IMG/VR virus record: IMGVR_UViG_3300042565_000142
Location: 1 to 24,140 of that record
DNA from: a virus
DNA: 24,140 nt
Direction: 5' to 3' (one strand)
A program made the position numbers and the translations under genes. Shown in pieces: positions 8,789-14,525 of this stretch. Under the pieces are notes generated by a model that saw only the letters and a program-made list of their open reading frames with translations, did no database searches and was not told the DNA's origin. The first letter of the stretch is position 1. Every line of letters begins with the position of its first letter.

Positions 8789-9490
8789 ATTGACCCGATC
8801 AGCATTTGCCTGCTTGCAGCTGGACTTGTCAAGAACATCCAAGCTGGGTGCGAGCTTTTCCGTCAGGCGCAACAGTCTTTCGTTGAGATCAAGCAGACTG
8901 CTGATGAAGTCATTGCAATTGGCAAAGAGGTTCAAGGATTCTGGAATCAGCTTCTCAAATTCTTTGGTGGGAAGCCAAAGCCAAAGCAGTCATCGTCAAA
9001 GCCTGTGGCGAAAAAGAGGTCAACCTATGTCGCAGTTGACGAGACACAGGTCAAGATCGATATTGTCAAAAACCTGACCGAGTTTTTCAGACTGCAAGAG
9101 CAGTTGGCGGCACACATCAGAGAAGAGGAAGAGAAGAGCCTGACAGTTTATGACCCAGATCAAAACTTGATGGAAGCGGCACTTAAGCGGGTCATGGCAC
9201 AGCAAGAGATGGACAGGCTAGTTGTGACAATTAGGGAGACGATGGTGTATCAATCTCCCAAGGAAATGGGTGCGCTGTACTCAGAAGTCCACAAGATGCG
9301 GGATGTCATACAAGGCGAACAGGAAAAAGCTAGACTTGCAAAAGAAGCGCAAGAGAGGCAAATGCGATGGCAACGGCGGCAAGAGGAAAGAAACCTCCAG
9401 CTAAAGCTGGCGGCAGTAATAGCAACTACTATATTCCTCCTGTACCTGTGGTTGTGGCTCCTCCTGTTAAGTCGCTGGCGGCAGATATGA
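8789..9490 (+). CDS. Coiled-coil protein with C-terminal TM helix, apparent ATT start, 233 aa
   Basis: The reading frame is open from the codon after the upstream TAA. The ATT at 8789 gives an N terminus (M)DPISICLLAAGLVKNIQAG, which matches the MDPI/MDPL start I remember for a phage family with this layout: hydrophobic N-terminal helix, VDEVxAIGKEVxGFW-like segment, charged coiled coil, C-terminal membrane helix. No ATG, GTG or TTG exists in frame before GTG 9005, which would remove 72 residues including all of that section. A TGGGG element lies just upstream. Residues 75-200 are charged and helical; residues about 205-228 (AAVIATTIFLLYLWLWLLLL) are a membrane anchor. The stop overlaps the next ATG (ATGA). 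Role unknown; envelope association during lysis or infection is inferred. Confidence 0.7.
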   Translation: MDPISICLLAAGLVKNIQAGCELFRQAQQSFVEIKQTADEVIAIGKEVQGFWNQLLKFFGGKPKPKQSSSKPVAKKRSTYVAVDETQVKIDIVKNLTEFFRLQEQLAAHIREEEEKSLTVYDPDQNLMEAALKRVMAQQEMDRLVVTIRETMVYQSPKEMGALYSEVHKMRDVIQGEQEKARLAKEAQERQMRWQRRQEERNLQLKLAAVIATTIFLLYLWLWLLLLSRWRQI

Positions 9491-9726
9491 TAGGCTGGAT
9501 TTTTAGCTGTGTGCTGATCGGGTTGTTATTGCCTTTGCTTGGGTTTCTGTATGTAGACATACTGGAGACAAAGCAAGAGGTCAAAATACAACTGGAAAAA
9601 GTTGAACGGTTAAGGCGTGAAATCGAAAGGGAAAGACGTGAAAAGAAGCCTAGCGATACTGTTTCTGATAACCCTGTATTTGATCGGGTGCGAAGACCGT
9701 TTCCGCTACCCATGCCAAGACCCTAA
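9487..9726 (+). CDS. Single-TM coiled-coil membrane protein, i-spanin-like topology, 79 aa
   Basis: ATG 9487 overlaps the previous TGA in an ATGA junction. The product has one N-terminal membrane helix (residues about 2-25, WIFSCVLIGLLLPLLGFLYV) followed by a highly charged coiled coil (EKVERLRREIERERREKK) and a Pro/Arg tail. This topology matches an inner-membrane spanin subunit, and a lipoprotein gene overlaps its 3' half in another frame, as in Rz/Rz1. A classical Rz/Rz1 pair lies 400 bases downstream, so a spanin role is not certain. An alternative ATG at 9367 has a good site (AGAGAGG) and would add a Pro-rich 40-residue N terminus. Confidence 0.6.
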   Translation: MIGWIFSCVLIGLLLPLLGFLYVDILETKQEVKIQLEKVERLRREIERERREKKPSDTVSDNPVFDRVRRPFPLPMPRP

Positions 9727-9820
9727 AAACTGGGAACTTGCTGATTGCAAACCGCCAATCTGCACTGCCACTGGCACTTGTCCAGACCAGCTTACCAAAC
9801 CTGAACAGGAAAAAAAATGA
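9638..9820 (+). CDS. Small Cys-rich lipoprotein overlapping the preceding gene, 60 aa
   Basis: GTG 9638 is preceded by AAAGGGAAAG. The product starts VKRS, then a hydrophobic signal, and a lipobox L15-I16-G17-C18. The mature part, EDRFRYPCQDPKNWELADC followed by two more cysteines (PPIC, TCPDQL), could form two disulfides in the periplasm. I recall similar RYPCQDP lipoproteins in environmental phages following the same pair of membrane genes. It overlaps the 79-aa gene by 89 bases in another frame, reminiscent of Rz1 in Rz. A GTG at 9617 is possible but less well placed. Outer-membrane attachment is inferred, as the residue after Cys is Glu followed by Asp. Confidence 0.65.
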   Translation: MKRSLAILFLITLYLIGCEDRFRYPCQDPKNWELADCKPPICTATGTCPDQLTKPEQEKK

Positions 9821-10143
9821 TGCCTACTGTTGCTTACAAAACAAATAATCGCCTGACGGCAGACGAGATTGAAGTCAGGGTATGGGCGTTCGTCATCGTG
9901 GTCTTGGTGACCATTCTGTTGGCCTCTATGGGTATGTTCCTATACTCAGTCTCTTTTGTAACTCAGCCCATGAATGGCGCTATGGCGGCTATTGATCGCG
10001 TATATACCCAACAAATCAGCACCATCATGGTGTTCATCACTGGCGTTCTTGGTGGTGTGGCTGGTCGTTCTGGTGTCAAAGCTATTGCCAATGCAACTGC
10101 CAAGGCTGAAGCTACTGACAACGATGAGCCGCCAAAGCCATGA
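9817..10143 (+). CDS. Two-TM membrane protein, holin candidate, 108 aa
   Basis: AGGA (9807-9810) is six bases before ATG 9817, which overlaps the previous TGA. Two membrane segments are visible: residues about 28-52 (VWAFVIVVLVTILLASMGMF) and about 70-90 (IMVFITGVLGGVAG). The C-terminal tail is charged and soluble. Size, topology and position immediately before Rz/Rz1 and the endolysin fit a holin that permeabilises the inner membrane to time lysis. ATG 9820 is a possible dual start one codon downstream. No named holin family was recognised, and the XhlA-like 65-aa protein could share the function. Confidence 0.65.
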   Translation: MMPTVAYKTNNRLTADEIEVRVWAFVIVVLVTILLASMGMFLYSVSFVTQPMNGAMAAIDRVYTQQISTIMVFITGVLGGVAGRSGVKAIANATAKAEATDNDEPPKP

Positions 10144-10613
10144 GTTTGTTTAACCCTTGGGTGATTCTTGGCATCGTCATGGCGATGCTAAGTAGCTTTG
10201 GTGCTGGGTACTTCACTGGCGAATTGAACGAGTATGAACGCCAACAACTGGAGATTGCTGCCCTGAATGCCAAGGCAAGGGAAACCGAACAGACAATGGC
10301 AAAGGTAGCGCAGACTTATGCAGAGACACTACGAAAGGCAAACCATGTTGCAAAGATTAAAGAGACCCGTTTGCGTGATGATATTGCCAGTGGTGCTATC
10401 AGCCTGCGGGTTGCTGTCAAAGCCCCCCAGTGCGCCTTACAAGCCGCCACAGATACCGCCACTGCCAGCGGAGGTGACTCAGGAACAACATCAGCCGAAC
10501 TTGACAGATCGGTTGCTGATGCTCTTATCGCCATCACCGCAGAGGGAGATGCCGCCATCAGAAAACTCAACACCTGTATCCAAACCTATGACCAAATGAG
10601 GAACATGAAATGA
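10140..10613 (+). CDS. Rz: Rz-like inner-membrane spanin (i-spanin), 157 aa
   Basis: The protein has an N-terminal membrane helix (residues about 7-27, WVILGIVMAMLSSFGAGYF) followed by a long helical periplasmic part (residues 30-85), then a section with two cysteines (QCALQ, NTCIQ). This is the layout of phage Rz, which spans the periplasm with Rz1 and fuses or disrupts the outer membrane in the last step of lysis. Start ATG overlaps the holin-candidate stop (ATGA). A lipoprotein gene is fully nested in the +1 frame, which strongly supports the call. The stop overlaps the endolysin start. Confidence 0.85.
   Translation: MSLFNPWVILGIVMAMLSSFGAGYFTGELNEYERQQLEIAALNAKARETEQTMAKVAQTYAETLRKANHVAKIKETRLRDDIASGAISLRVAVKAPQCALQAATDTATASGGDSGTTSAELDRSVADALIAITAEGDAAIRKLNTCIQTYDQMRNMK
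10345..10599 (+). CDS. Rz1: Rz1-like outer-membrane lipoprotein (o-spanin), 84 aa, nested in Rz
   Basis: The gene lies wholly inside Rz in the +1 frame. AAAGG (10334-10338) precedes ATG 10345. The product has a basic start, a hydrophobic signal and a lipobox L18-S19-A20-C21. The mature chain is proline-rich (KPPSAPYKPPQIPPLP), the hallmark of Rz1 proteins. At 84 aa it is longer than lambda Rz1 (60 aa). Both features together with the nesting make this secure from sequence alone. Nine upstream codons are open but lack a better start. Confidence 0.85.
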   Translation: MLQRLKRPVCVMILPVVLSACGLLSKPPSAPYKPPQIPPLPAEVTQEQHQPNLTDRLLMLLSPSPQREMPPSENSTPVSKPMTK

Positions 10614-11038
10614 ACTTATCCCCAAACTTCACCCTTGATGAGCTGACCCACACCGACCAGCGCAATATGGACAATACGCCCAATGATGCCGAGCTGGAGA
10701 ACTTGGTGCGCTTGGCTGAGTTTTTGGAACAGGTCAAAGAAGTGCTTGGCGGCAAGCCAATCATCGTGAATTCTGCGTTTAGGTCAAAAGCCGTAAATGA
10801 TGCAGTGGGTTCAAAAGATTCCAGTCAACATCGGCGTGGGTGCGCGGCTGATATTCGAGTGCCAGGCATGAAGCCAGATGAGGTGGTCAGGGCAATTATT
10901 GAGGCAGGGTTACCTTATGACCAAGTTATCAGGGAATTTGACCGCTGGACCCATGTCAGCATACCTAATGCAGGGGATATTAAGCCCAGAGAAATGGCCT
11001 TGATTATTGACAAATCAGGGACAAGGGCGTTTGCTTAA
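10610..11038 (+). CDS. Peptidase M15-type endolysin, 142 aa
   Basis: Probable zinc peptidase that cuts peptidoglycan cross-links after the holin opens the membrane. The whole chain fits the M15_3 (D-Ala-D-Ala carboxypeptidase-like) family: NFTLDEL near the N terminus, NSAFRSKAVN (54-63), and the metal ligands H74 (SSQH), D81 (CAADI) and H115 (THVSI). No signal peptide or cell-wall-binding domain is present, so export through a holin is needed. ATGA overlap couples it to Rz. Its TAA stop is interleaved with the stop of a minus-strand gene in the sequence TTAA (11035-11038). Confidence 0.9.
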   Translation: MNLSPNFTLDELTHTDQRNMDNTPNDAELENLVRLAEFLEQVKEVLGGKPIIVNSAFRSKAVNDAVGSKDSSQHRRGCAADIRVPGMKPDEVVRAIIEAGLPYDQVIREFDRWTHVSIPNAGDIKPREMALIIDKSGTRAFA

Positions 11039-11127
11039 TCGGCATAAAAATGCAGCATTGCCAATAAAACGCCAATGCCGATGATTGCGCCAATAAACAA
11101 AATTGCGATGGTTATGAGGACTTCCAT
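11035..11127 (-). CDS. 30-aa single-TM peptide
   Basis: Reading leftward from ATG 11127 gives a 30-residue peptide, MEVLITIAILFIGAIIGIGV then LLAMLHFYAD: one membrane helix with an acidic N terminus and a short C-terminal tail. AGGAG lies about 11 bases upstream, inside the preceding gene, and the start overlaps that gene by 16 bases. It is last in the leftward operon. The coherent hydrophobic helix and overlap favour a real gene, but the length is at the limit of what can be judged. Confidence 0.5.
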   Translation of the reverse strand: MEVLITIAILFIGAIIGIGVLLAMLHFYAD

Positions 11128-11312
11128 TTTTTGCACATCTCCTGTACTTTTTGGGACTTTTTCTTTTTATCACAAATATTGCTGAGTTGTTTCAATTTGT
11201 ACTGCATTTGCATTTGTGCTGGAGTTGGTGGAAGTGGTGGGTCTTTCGGCAATAAACCCGCCACGCCCAGCCAACAGCACACAGCGGCAACAAGTAAGCG
11301 GTCAAATATCAT
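11112..11312 (-). CDS. Small secreted or membrane-anchored protein, 66 aa
   Basis: The start overlaps the upstream stop (ATGA). Residues about 5-22 (RLLVAAVCCWLGVAGLLP) form a signal peptide or anchor, followed by a proline-rich linker (DPPLPPTPAQ) and a basic helical tail with two cysteines (NICDKKKK, EMCKKW). Export to the periplasm is inferred. Family not recognised. It may act at the envelope with the adjacent 30-aa TM peptide. Confidence 0.65.
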   Translation of the reverse strand: MIFDRLLVAAVCCWLGVAGLLPKDPPLPPTPAQMQMQYKLKQLSNICDKKKKSQKVQEMCKKWKSS

Positions 11313-11521
11313 TCTTCGCCCTCATGTTCTTTGAGCCTGCGCTGTAACCGACCGATGCGTTCTACGTTGTAGGTGACGATAGAGGCCGCATACTCGACTG
11401 CCGACTCAGCTTCCAGTTTCTTAATGACCGCCTCTCGCAGTTCCTTGGCGATGATTTCGTTGATCGTCTTGGGCTTAATCAACTCTTTGATGTACTTGAG
11501 TGTTGATTCGCGCCAGTTCAT
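11309..11521 (-). CDS. Small helical protein of unknown function, 70 aa
   Basis: ATGA overlaps link it to both neighbours in the leftward operon. The chain is charged and helical throughout (INEIIAKELREAVIKKLEAE, ERIGRLQRRLKEHEGEE) and could form a coiled coil. No enzyme or DNA-binding motif is visible. Probably a small early-expressed phage protein. Confidence 0.75.
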   Translation of the reverse strand: MNWRESTLKYIKELIKPKTINEIIAKELREAVIKKLEAESAVEYAASIVTYNVERIGRLQRRLKEHEGEE

Positions 11522-11889
11522 GTATTTTTTTCCTTGAGTTTGGCTTCAATGCAACGATAGAAGTGGTAGATGTTTCCTTGCTGGCATTGCACGACTTCCT
11601 CATCCGTCAGCCCTACCCATGTGCGCTGTGGTGGGTTGGTGTGTTGTAAAGCAAAGTCAGCCATCCAGCAGGAAATATCATTTACGAAAGGTGTTCCATC
11701 AATAAATTTTTTCCACAAGATTTTTGATTCAACAATTTGTTGTGCTTCTTTTTGAAGGGTAATCCACGCCACAGGCTCTTGGCTTTCAAGCTCTGCTGAT
11801 GCAAATGCGTTGTAGATCGTCAAGATCACATCTTCAGAGTCGATTGATCCAGCCTGTCTAGCCATCTCAATGATTTCATCTTGTGTCAT
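11518..11889 (-). CDS. Conserved small phage protein, 123 aa
   Basis: It starts MTQDEIIEMARQAG, a beginning I associate with variable early proteins of phages infecting Burkholderiales. It contains an EPVAWI segment and TWVGLTDEEVVQC near the C terminus, also common in that group. No catalytic motif or membrane segment is visible. Both ends overlap neighbours by four bases (ATGA). Function unknown. Confidence 0.75.
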   Translation of the reverse strand: MTQDEIIEMARQAGSIDSEDVILTIYNAFASAELESQEPVAWITLQKEAQQIVESKILWKKFIDGTPFVNDISCWMADFALQHTNPPQRTWVGLTDEEVVQCQQGNIYHFYRCIEAKLKEKNT

Positions 11890-12080
11890 TTCAATCCCCT
11901 GATGTAAATAGCAAAGCTGTGCAATGTGTCTTGGCCGAAGCCCTCCATTTTCTCGATATGCTGTGCAACTTCCTCAATAACTTGGTCTCGATAGGGGTTG
12001 GTTGATACGCCTAGCACGGCACGTTTGCGCCACAGGCTTTGGCGTTCCAGTTCGTTAAATGCTTCATCTTCTTCAGTCAT
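11886..12080 (-). CDS. Small acidic/helical protein, 64 aa
   Basis: I chose ATG 12080 because GGGAG lies five bases upstream and the start overlaps the previous stop (ATGA). A longer frame to 12113 would lack a site. The product begins MTEEDEAFNELERQSLWRKRA and is a mixed-charge helical protein with no motif I recognise. Operon position suggests an early accessory role. Confidence 0.7.
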   Translation of the reverse strand: MTEEDEAFNELERQSLWRKRAVLGVSTNPYRDQVIEEVAQHIEKMEGFGQDTLHSFAIYIRGLK

Positions 12081-12391
12081 ATCAACTCCCGTTGTATAGG
12101 GACAAAACACCATTCACGTTCTGCCCTGCCTGACTTGGACTTGGTGATCCGACCAGTTAACTCCACCAATCCGATCTTGGCCAACTCAGGCAACCGCCTT
12201 GCGACTTGATTGCCATCCAGCCCAGTCAACTCAGCGATGCCATCTTTACCCCGTGCGCCAAAACGCTGGAGGCAACCCACGATCAGGTCAAAGTGCTGCC
12301 GAGCCAAATCTTGTGCTTGGTCTGCGGCGGCGTGACTGGTGGCTGGGTCAAGAGACCTTGCCCGATTAAAATGGGATTGTTGTATCTTCAT
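12077..12391 (-). CDS. Winged-helix DNA-binding protein, 104 aa
   Basis: I chose ATG 12391, preceded by GGGGG six bases upstream; the longer frame to 12454 has no site. The N terminus has the RARSLDPATSHAAA motif known from a phage family of small helix-turn-helix proteins. The second half reads as a winged helix: GKDGIAELTGLDGNQVARRLPELAKIGLVELTG, an HTH followed by a wing. It probably binds DNA as a regulator or recombination accessory. It overlaps the upstream 81-aa gene by 26 bases. Confidence 0.75.
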   Translation of the reverse strand: MKIQQSHFNRARSLDPATSHAAADQAQDLARQHFDLIVGCLQRFGARGKDGIAELTGLDGNQVARRLPELAKIGLVELTGRITKSKSGRAEREWCFVPIQRELI

Positions 12392-12611
12392 TGTCAAACC
12401 CCCGTGGCTGTTGGCGTTCAGTTGGCTTGAGGTTGTAACAGTTTGCCCATCCATCCCATCCGCCTTTGGGCAGGGGTATTACATCCAGCTTAATTTTAAG
12501 GTTGCCGTTATCTTCAAACACCGAGCCGATGTTTTGATAGCGTTTCTTTTCCTCGCCCATCTCGTTGACGTATGAGCCAGTAACCACGGTGATGTCTTTG
12601 ATCTTTTTCAT
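12366..12611 (-). CDS. Small beta-rich protein in recombination operon, 81 aa
   Basis: ATGA overlap with the exonuclease gene. The chain is rich in beta strands (ITVVTGSYVNE, KKRYQNIGSVFEDNGNLKIKLDVIPL) and ends with an acidic tail, DNEDTTIPF. An OB-like fold with an acidic C-terminal tip ending in Pro-Phe is the design of single-stranded-DNA-binding proteins (SSB tips end DIPF). This, and its place beside Erf and YqaJ, suggest an ssDNA-binding accessory, but it is short for an SSB and I have no family match. Confidence 0.7.
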   Translation of the reverse strand: MKKIKDITVVTGSYVNEMGEEKKRYQNIGSVFEDNGNLKIKLDVIPLPKGGWDGWANCYNLKPTERQQPRGFDNEDTTIPF

Positions 12612-13213
12612 GCAAGGCTTTCAAGTTGTTGGATTTTCAGGTCTACATCACCCAGAAATTGGATGACTGAATTCTCAAGCGAATCAACCAGTTGTTTGTC
12701 AAAGTTGATGCGTTTGATGAATAGTTGGTATTTTTCTGGCATCCGTGGGTCAAAGGATACAAAGTCGCACCACGGGCGTTCTGTGCAGGCCATTTGCCAC
12801 ATCATTTGCGTGATGTACTTTTCTGGCACTTTTTGGTCAAGCAGGGTTGCAATGTGGGTGGCAGTGTTGGGGCATTTGATTTCCACCAAACCCTCGTCTG
12901 CCAAGCCATCAGGAGACGCACCAGACATCGCAATGTGTGGGTGGGTAATGAACCCTACCTCGGTTACCAAAATGTCAGCCTTGGCCTCGTAAGCGGCTCG
13001 GGCAAAGGGTTCGGTATCAGTACCCCACTGCATGGCTGAGTTGCTAAAAGACTCTGCTGGTTTGCCTGTCATGCGTTCGCAGACAAGCTGCGCCATGTAA
13101 TTGTCCCTGCTGGTGCTGAAACCAGTCTTGGTTTTGGCAATGATGTCTGCCACTCTGCTGGCGGTGACCTTGCCACATCTGGCGGCAAACCATTCTGTTG
13201 TGCCTTGGTCCAT
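12608..13213 (-). CDS. YqaJ-family (lambda-exonuclease-like) recombination nuclease, 201 aa
   Basis: Predicted 5'-3' double-strand-DNA exonuclease that produces single-stranded tails for annealing. Family motifs appear in order: EWFAARCGKVTASR (7-20), WGTDTEPFAR (63-72, with E68), GASPDGL (98-104, D102), LVEIKCP (109-115, E111 and K113) and QMMWQM (136-141). D102, E111 and K113 form the PD-(D/E)xK active site. Length is normal for the family. The start shares one base with the Erf stop (TAATG), so the pair is co-translated, as expected for a two-component recombinase. Confidence 0.92.
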   Translation of the reverse strand: MDQGTTEWFAARCGKVTASRVADIIAKTKTGFSTSRDNYMAQLVCERMTGKPAESFSNSAMQWGTDTEPFARAAYEAKADILVTEVGFITHPHIAMSGASPDGLADEGLVEIKCPNTATHIATLLDQKVPEKYITQMMWQMACTERPWCDFVSFDPRMPEKYQLFIKRINFDKQLVDSLENSVIQFLGDVDLKIQQLESLA

Positions 13214-13782
13214 TATTTAGCCCCTTCCAGCAAAGCCTTTTTAGCGTCTTTTTTGGCGATGACCTTGCTAACCCATGCCTGTTCGCCTTTGGTGGCTGTA
13301 TAGGCCGTTTTATAGGTTTTCTGCAACTCTGCGATAGTGGTGACTTCATCCATTGCCGCCAGCAGGTCAGCCATTTGGTTCTCGTTAACCTCGGACTTAA
13401 CCTCGGTGCGGCGTGACCCTGCATTGCCATCGTCATCCTCGGGTGCAATACCGCAGGCAGCCATCAGGCTGTACCGCCTGGCATAAGTCAGGGCAGAGCC
13501 AAACCCTTGCGGGTCTTGCTTGGCGGCTGGAACGTGCAGGATTCCGCACTCGAGCATTTCGCCCGATTCGTGCAGGAATACAGTTTCAACCATAACCCCA
13601 TCGTTGCAGTCGTAATTCTTTTGAATCAGGGCAATGCCGTTGTCGTTCAGCCCTTGGATGACTGCCTCAACACAGGCGGCAAGGTCGGCATAGCGGCTTT
13701 TGAAGTGCGGGTTGGTGGATGACTTGAGAGCAGGGCCAAAGGCTTTTTGAGCCTTGACCAGTGCGGTTGCGATGTGTTTCAT
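13213..13782 (-). CDS. erf: Erf-family single-strand annealing protein, 189 aa
   Basis: Promotes annealing of complementary strands in phage recombination, as P22 Erf does. Signature segments are visible: LVKAQKAFGPALKSSTNPHF (8-27) leading into KSRYADL, the nucleotide-like GFGSALTYARRYSLMAACGI (93-112), and the acidic PEDDDGNAG just after. The C-terminal third is a charged variable domain. AAAAGGT precedes ATG 13782. P22 Erf is 204 aa. It is followed directly by the YqaJ exonuclease. Confidence 0.92.
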   Translation of the reverse strand: MKHIATALVKAQKAFGPALKSSTNPHFKSRYADLAACVEAVIQGLNDNGIALIQKNYDCNDGVMVETVFLHESGEMLECGILHVPAAKQDPQGFGSALTYARRYSLMAACGIAPEDDDGNAGSRRTEVKSEVNENQMADLLAAMDEVTTIAELQKTYKTAYTATKGEQAWVSKVIAKKDAKKALLEGAK

Positions 13783-13791
13783 GTTGACCTT

Positions 13792-14061
13792 TTAAAAAGT
13801 TTTGTTGAAATGTGCATTGATTGCCCGACCCACACGCTGGCGGCTTGGCGGCTCGTAACCAGCGTATTCTTTGACTTCTTCTTCAATCCATTGGAAGTGC
13901 AGCTTAGGCAAGTCGTAAGTGATGTCGACACCATCTTTAAAAACAAAGATGTCAAAGTGGCCATCGGCATAGCAATCTTCATCTTCGTACCAAGTCCACT
14001 TGACTGTGACTTCATCCCAAATCAGGAAAGTGGTGAATTCGCCTTCTTCTTCGTCATACAT
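13792..14061 (-). CDS. Acidic small phage protein, 89 aa
   Basis: I chose ATG 14061, with TTTGGAGA nine bases upstream; a TTG start at 14076 would sit on that site. The N-terminal half is strongly acidic and aromatic (YDEEEGEF, WTWYEDEDCYADGHFDIFVF), reminiscent of DNA-mimic proteins, while the C-terminus is basic (PPSRQRVGRAINAHFNK). Function unknown. It sits just before Erf. Confidence 0.7.
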   Translation of the reverse strand: MYDEEEGEFTTFLIWDEVTVKWTWYEDEDCYADGHFDIFVFKDGVDITYDLPKLHFQWIEEEVKEYAGYEPPSRQRVGRAINAHFNKTF

Positions 14062-14063
14062 GG

Positions 14064-14180
14064 TTAAGGTCTCCAAACAAATACGTCAAGGGTAACCACC
14101 ACGATGGCGGCAATAGATACAAGCCAGAGGGCAACATTTGCCCAGTTGGTTGGTTTTTTGTAGTGTTCAATATCAAACAT
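14064..14180 (-). CDS. 38-aa single-TM peptide
   Basis: AAAGGA lies five bases before ATG 14180. Translation gives MFDIEHYKKPTNWANVALW then a membrane helix (LVSIAAIVVVTLDVFVW) and an RP end. The stop is two bases before the next ATG, and the next gene's ribosome site lies within this one. The clean site, compact spacing and one coherent membrane helix support a real gene below usual annotation cutoffs. Confidence 0.65.
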   Translation of the reverse strand: MFDIEHYKKPTNWANVALWLVSIAAIVVVTLDVFVWRP

Positions 14181-14193
14181 GGTTTTCCTTTAT

Positions 14194-14207
14194 GGGGCTT
14201 GCGCCCC
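14194..14207 (-). other. GC hairpin with GNRA-type loop between two small genes
   Basis: On the minus strand the sequence is GGGGC-GCAA-GCCCC, a five-bp GC stem closed by a GCAA tetraloop. It lies between the stop of the 59-aa gene and the ribosome site of the 38-aa gene. No T-run follows, so it is not a standard terminator. It may stabilise or punctuate the leftward mRNA. Confidence 0.5.
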
Positions 14208-14213
14208 GTTTGA

Positions 14214-14393
14214 TTAAGAATAATTGCGGAGGCAATTTAATGGGAGGGCTAATTCGCCCCGAGCTACACGACCCGTAACTGGGTCATAAGATTTGAGCTG
14301 CGCCCAACGCTCGCCGCCAATAATGCGGAAACCTAAGATAACAAACACGCCAGCGTTTTGGCCTGCTACGATTTGATTAAGAGAAAATGTCAT
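14214..14393 (-). CDS. 59-aa protein, first gene of the leftward operon
   Basis: AGGAG lies six bases before ATG 14393, an excellent site. The product begins MTFSLNQIVAGQNAGVFVIL and continues GFRIIGGERWAQLKSYDPVT, ending ALPLNCLRNYS. It looks like a small soluble beta-rich protein and is similar in style to short early phage proteins with an AGQNAG start. It lies about 40 bases downstream of the predicted leftward promoter, so it would be the first early product. Confidence 0.75.
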   Translation of the reverse strand: MTFSLNQIVAGQNAGVFVILGFRIIGGERWAQLKSYDPVTGRVARGELALPLNCLRNYS

Positions 14394-14440
14394 TTCTGAC
14401 TCCTAAAAGACCCTGTGCGGAATTGCTGGGGCATGGGTGC

Positions 14441-14469
14441 ATTATTAAGTAAAGTTAACCCCATGTAAA
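14441..14469 (-). promoter_or_regulatory. Predicted leftward sigma70-type promoter
   Basis: On the minus strand, TTTACA (plus 14464-14469) is followed after 17 bases by AATAAT (plus 14441-14446). Each box matches consensus at five of six positions. Transcription would start near 14434, giving a 40-base leader with a strong ribosome site for the 59-aa gene. An AAGTTAA element lies in the spacer. Confidence 0.6.
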
Positions 14470-14522
14470 GGGTTTTTTATAGGGGCTTTCCCTAGTGTTG
14501 CTTTTAAGTTAATACAAGTTAC
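14452..14522. repeat. Candidate repressor operators (AAGTTA repeats)
   Basis: AAGTTAA occurs at 14452-14458 and 14506-14512, and AAGTTAC at 14516-14522. The first is inside the leftward promoter spacer (within palindrome GTTAAC); the others flank and enter the rightward promoter. The last two are spaced ten bases apart, one helical turn. This is the arrangement expected for sites of the adjacent Cro-like protein, but binding is inference. Confidence 0.45.
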
Positions 14523-14525
14523 AAT
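14498..14525 (+). promoter_or_regulatory. Predicted rightward promoter giving a leaderless mRNA
   Basis: TTGCTT (14498-14503), a 16-base spacer and TACAAT (14520-14525). The expected start point, six to seven bases after the -10 box, coincides with the A of ATG 14532. No ribosome binding site lies between. The cro-like transcript would therefore be leaderless or nearly so. Confidence 0.55.
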
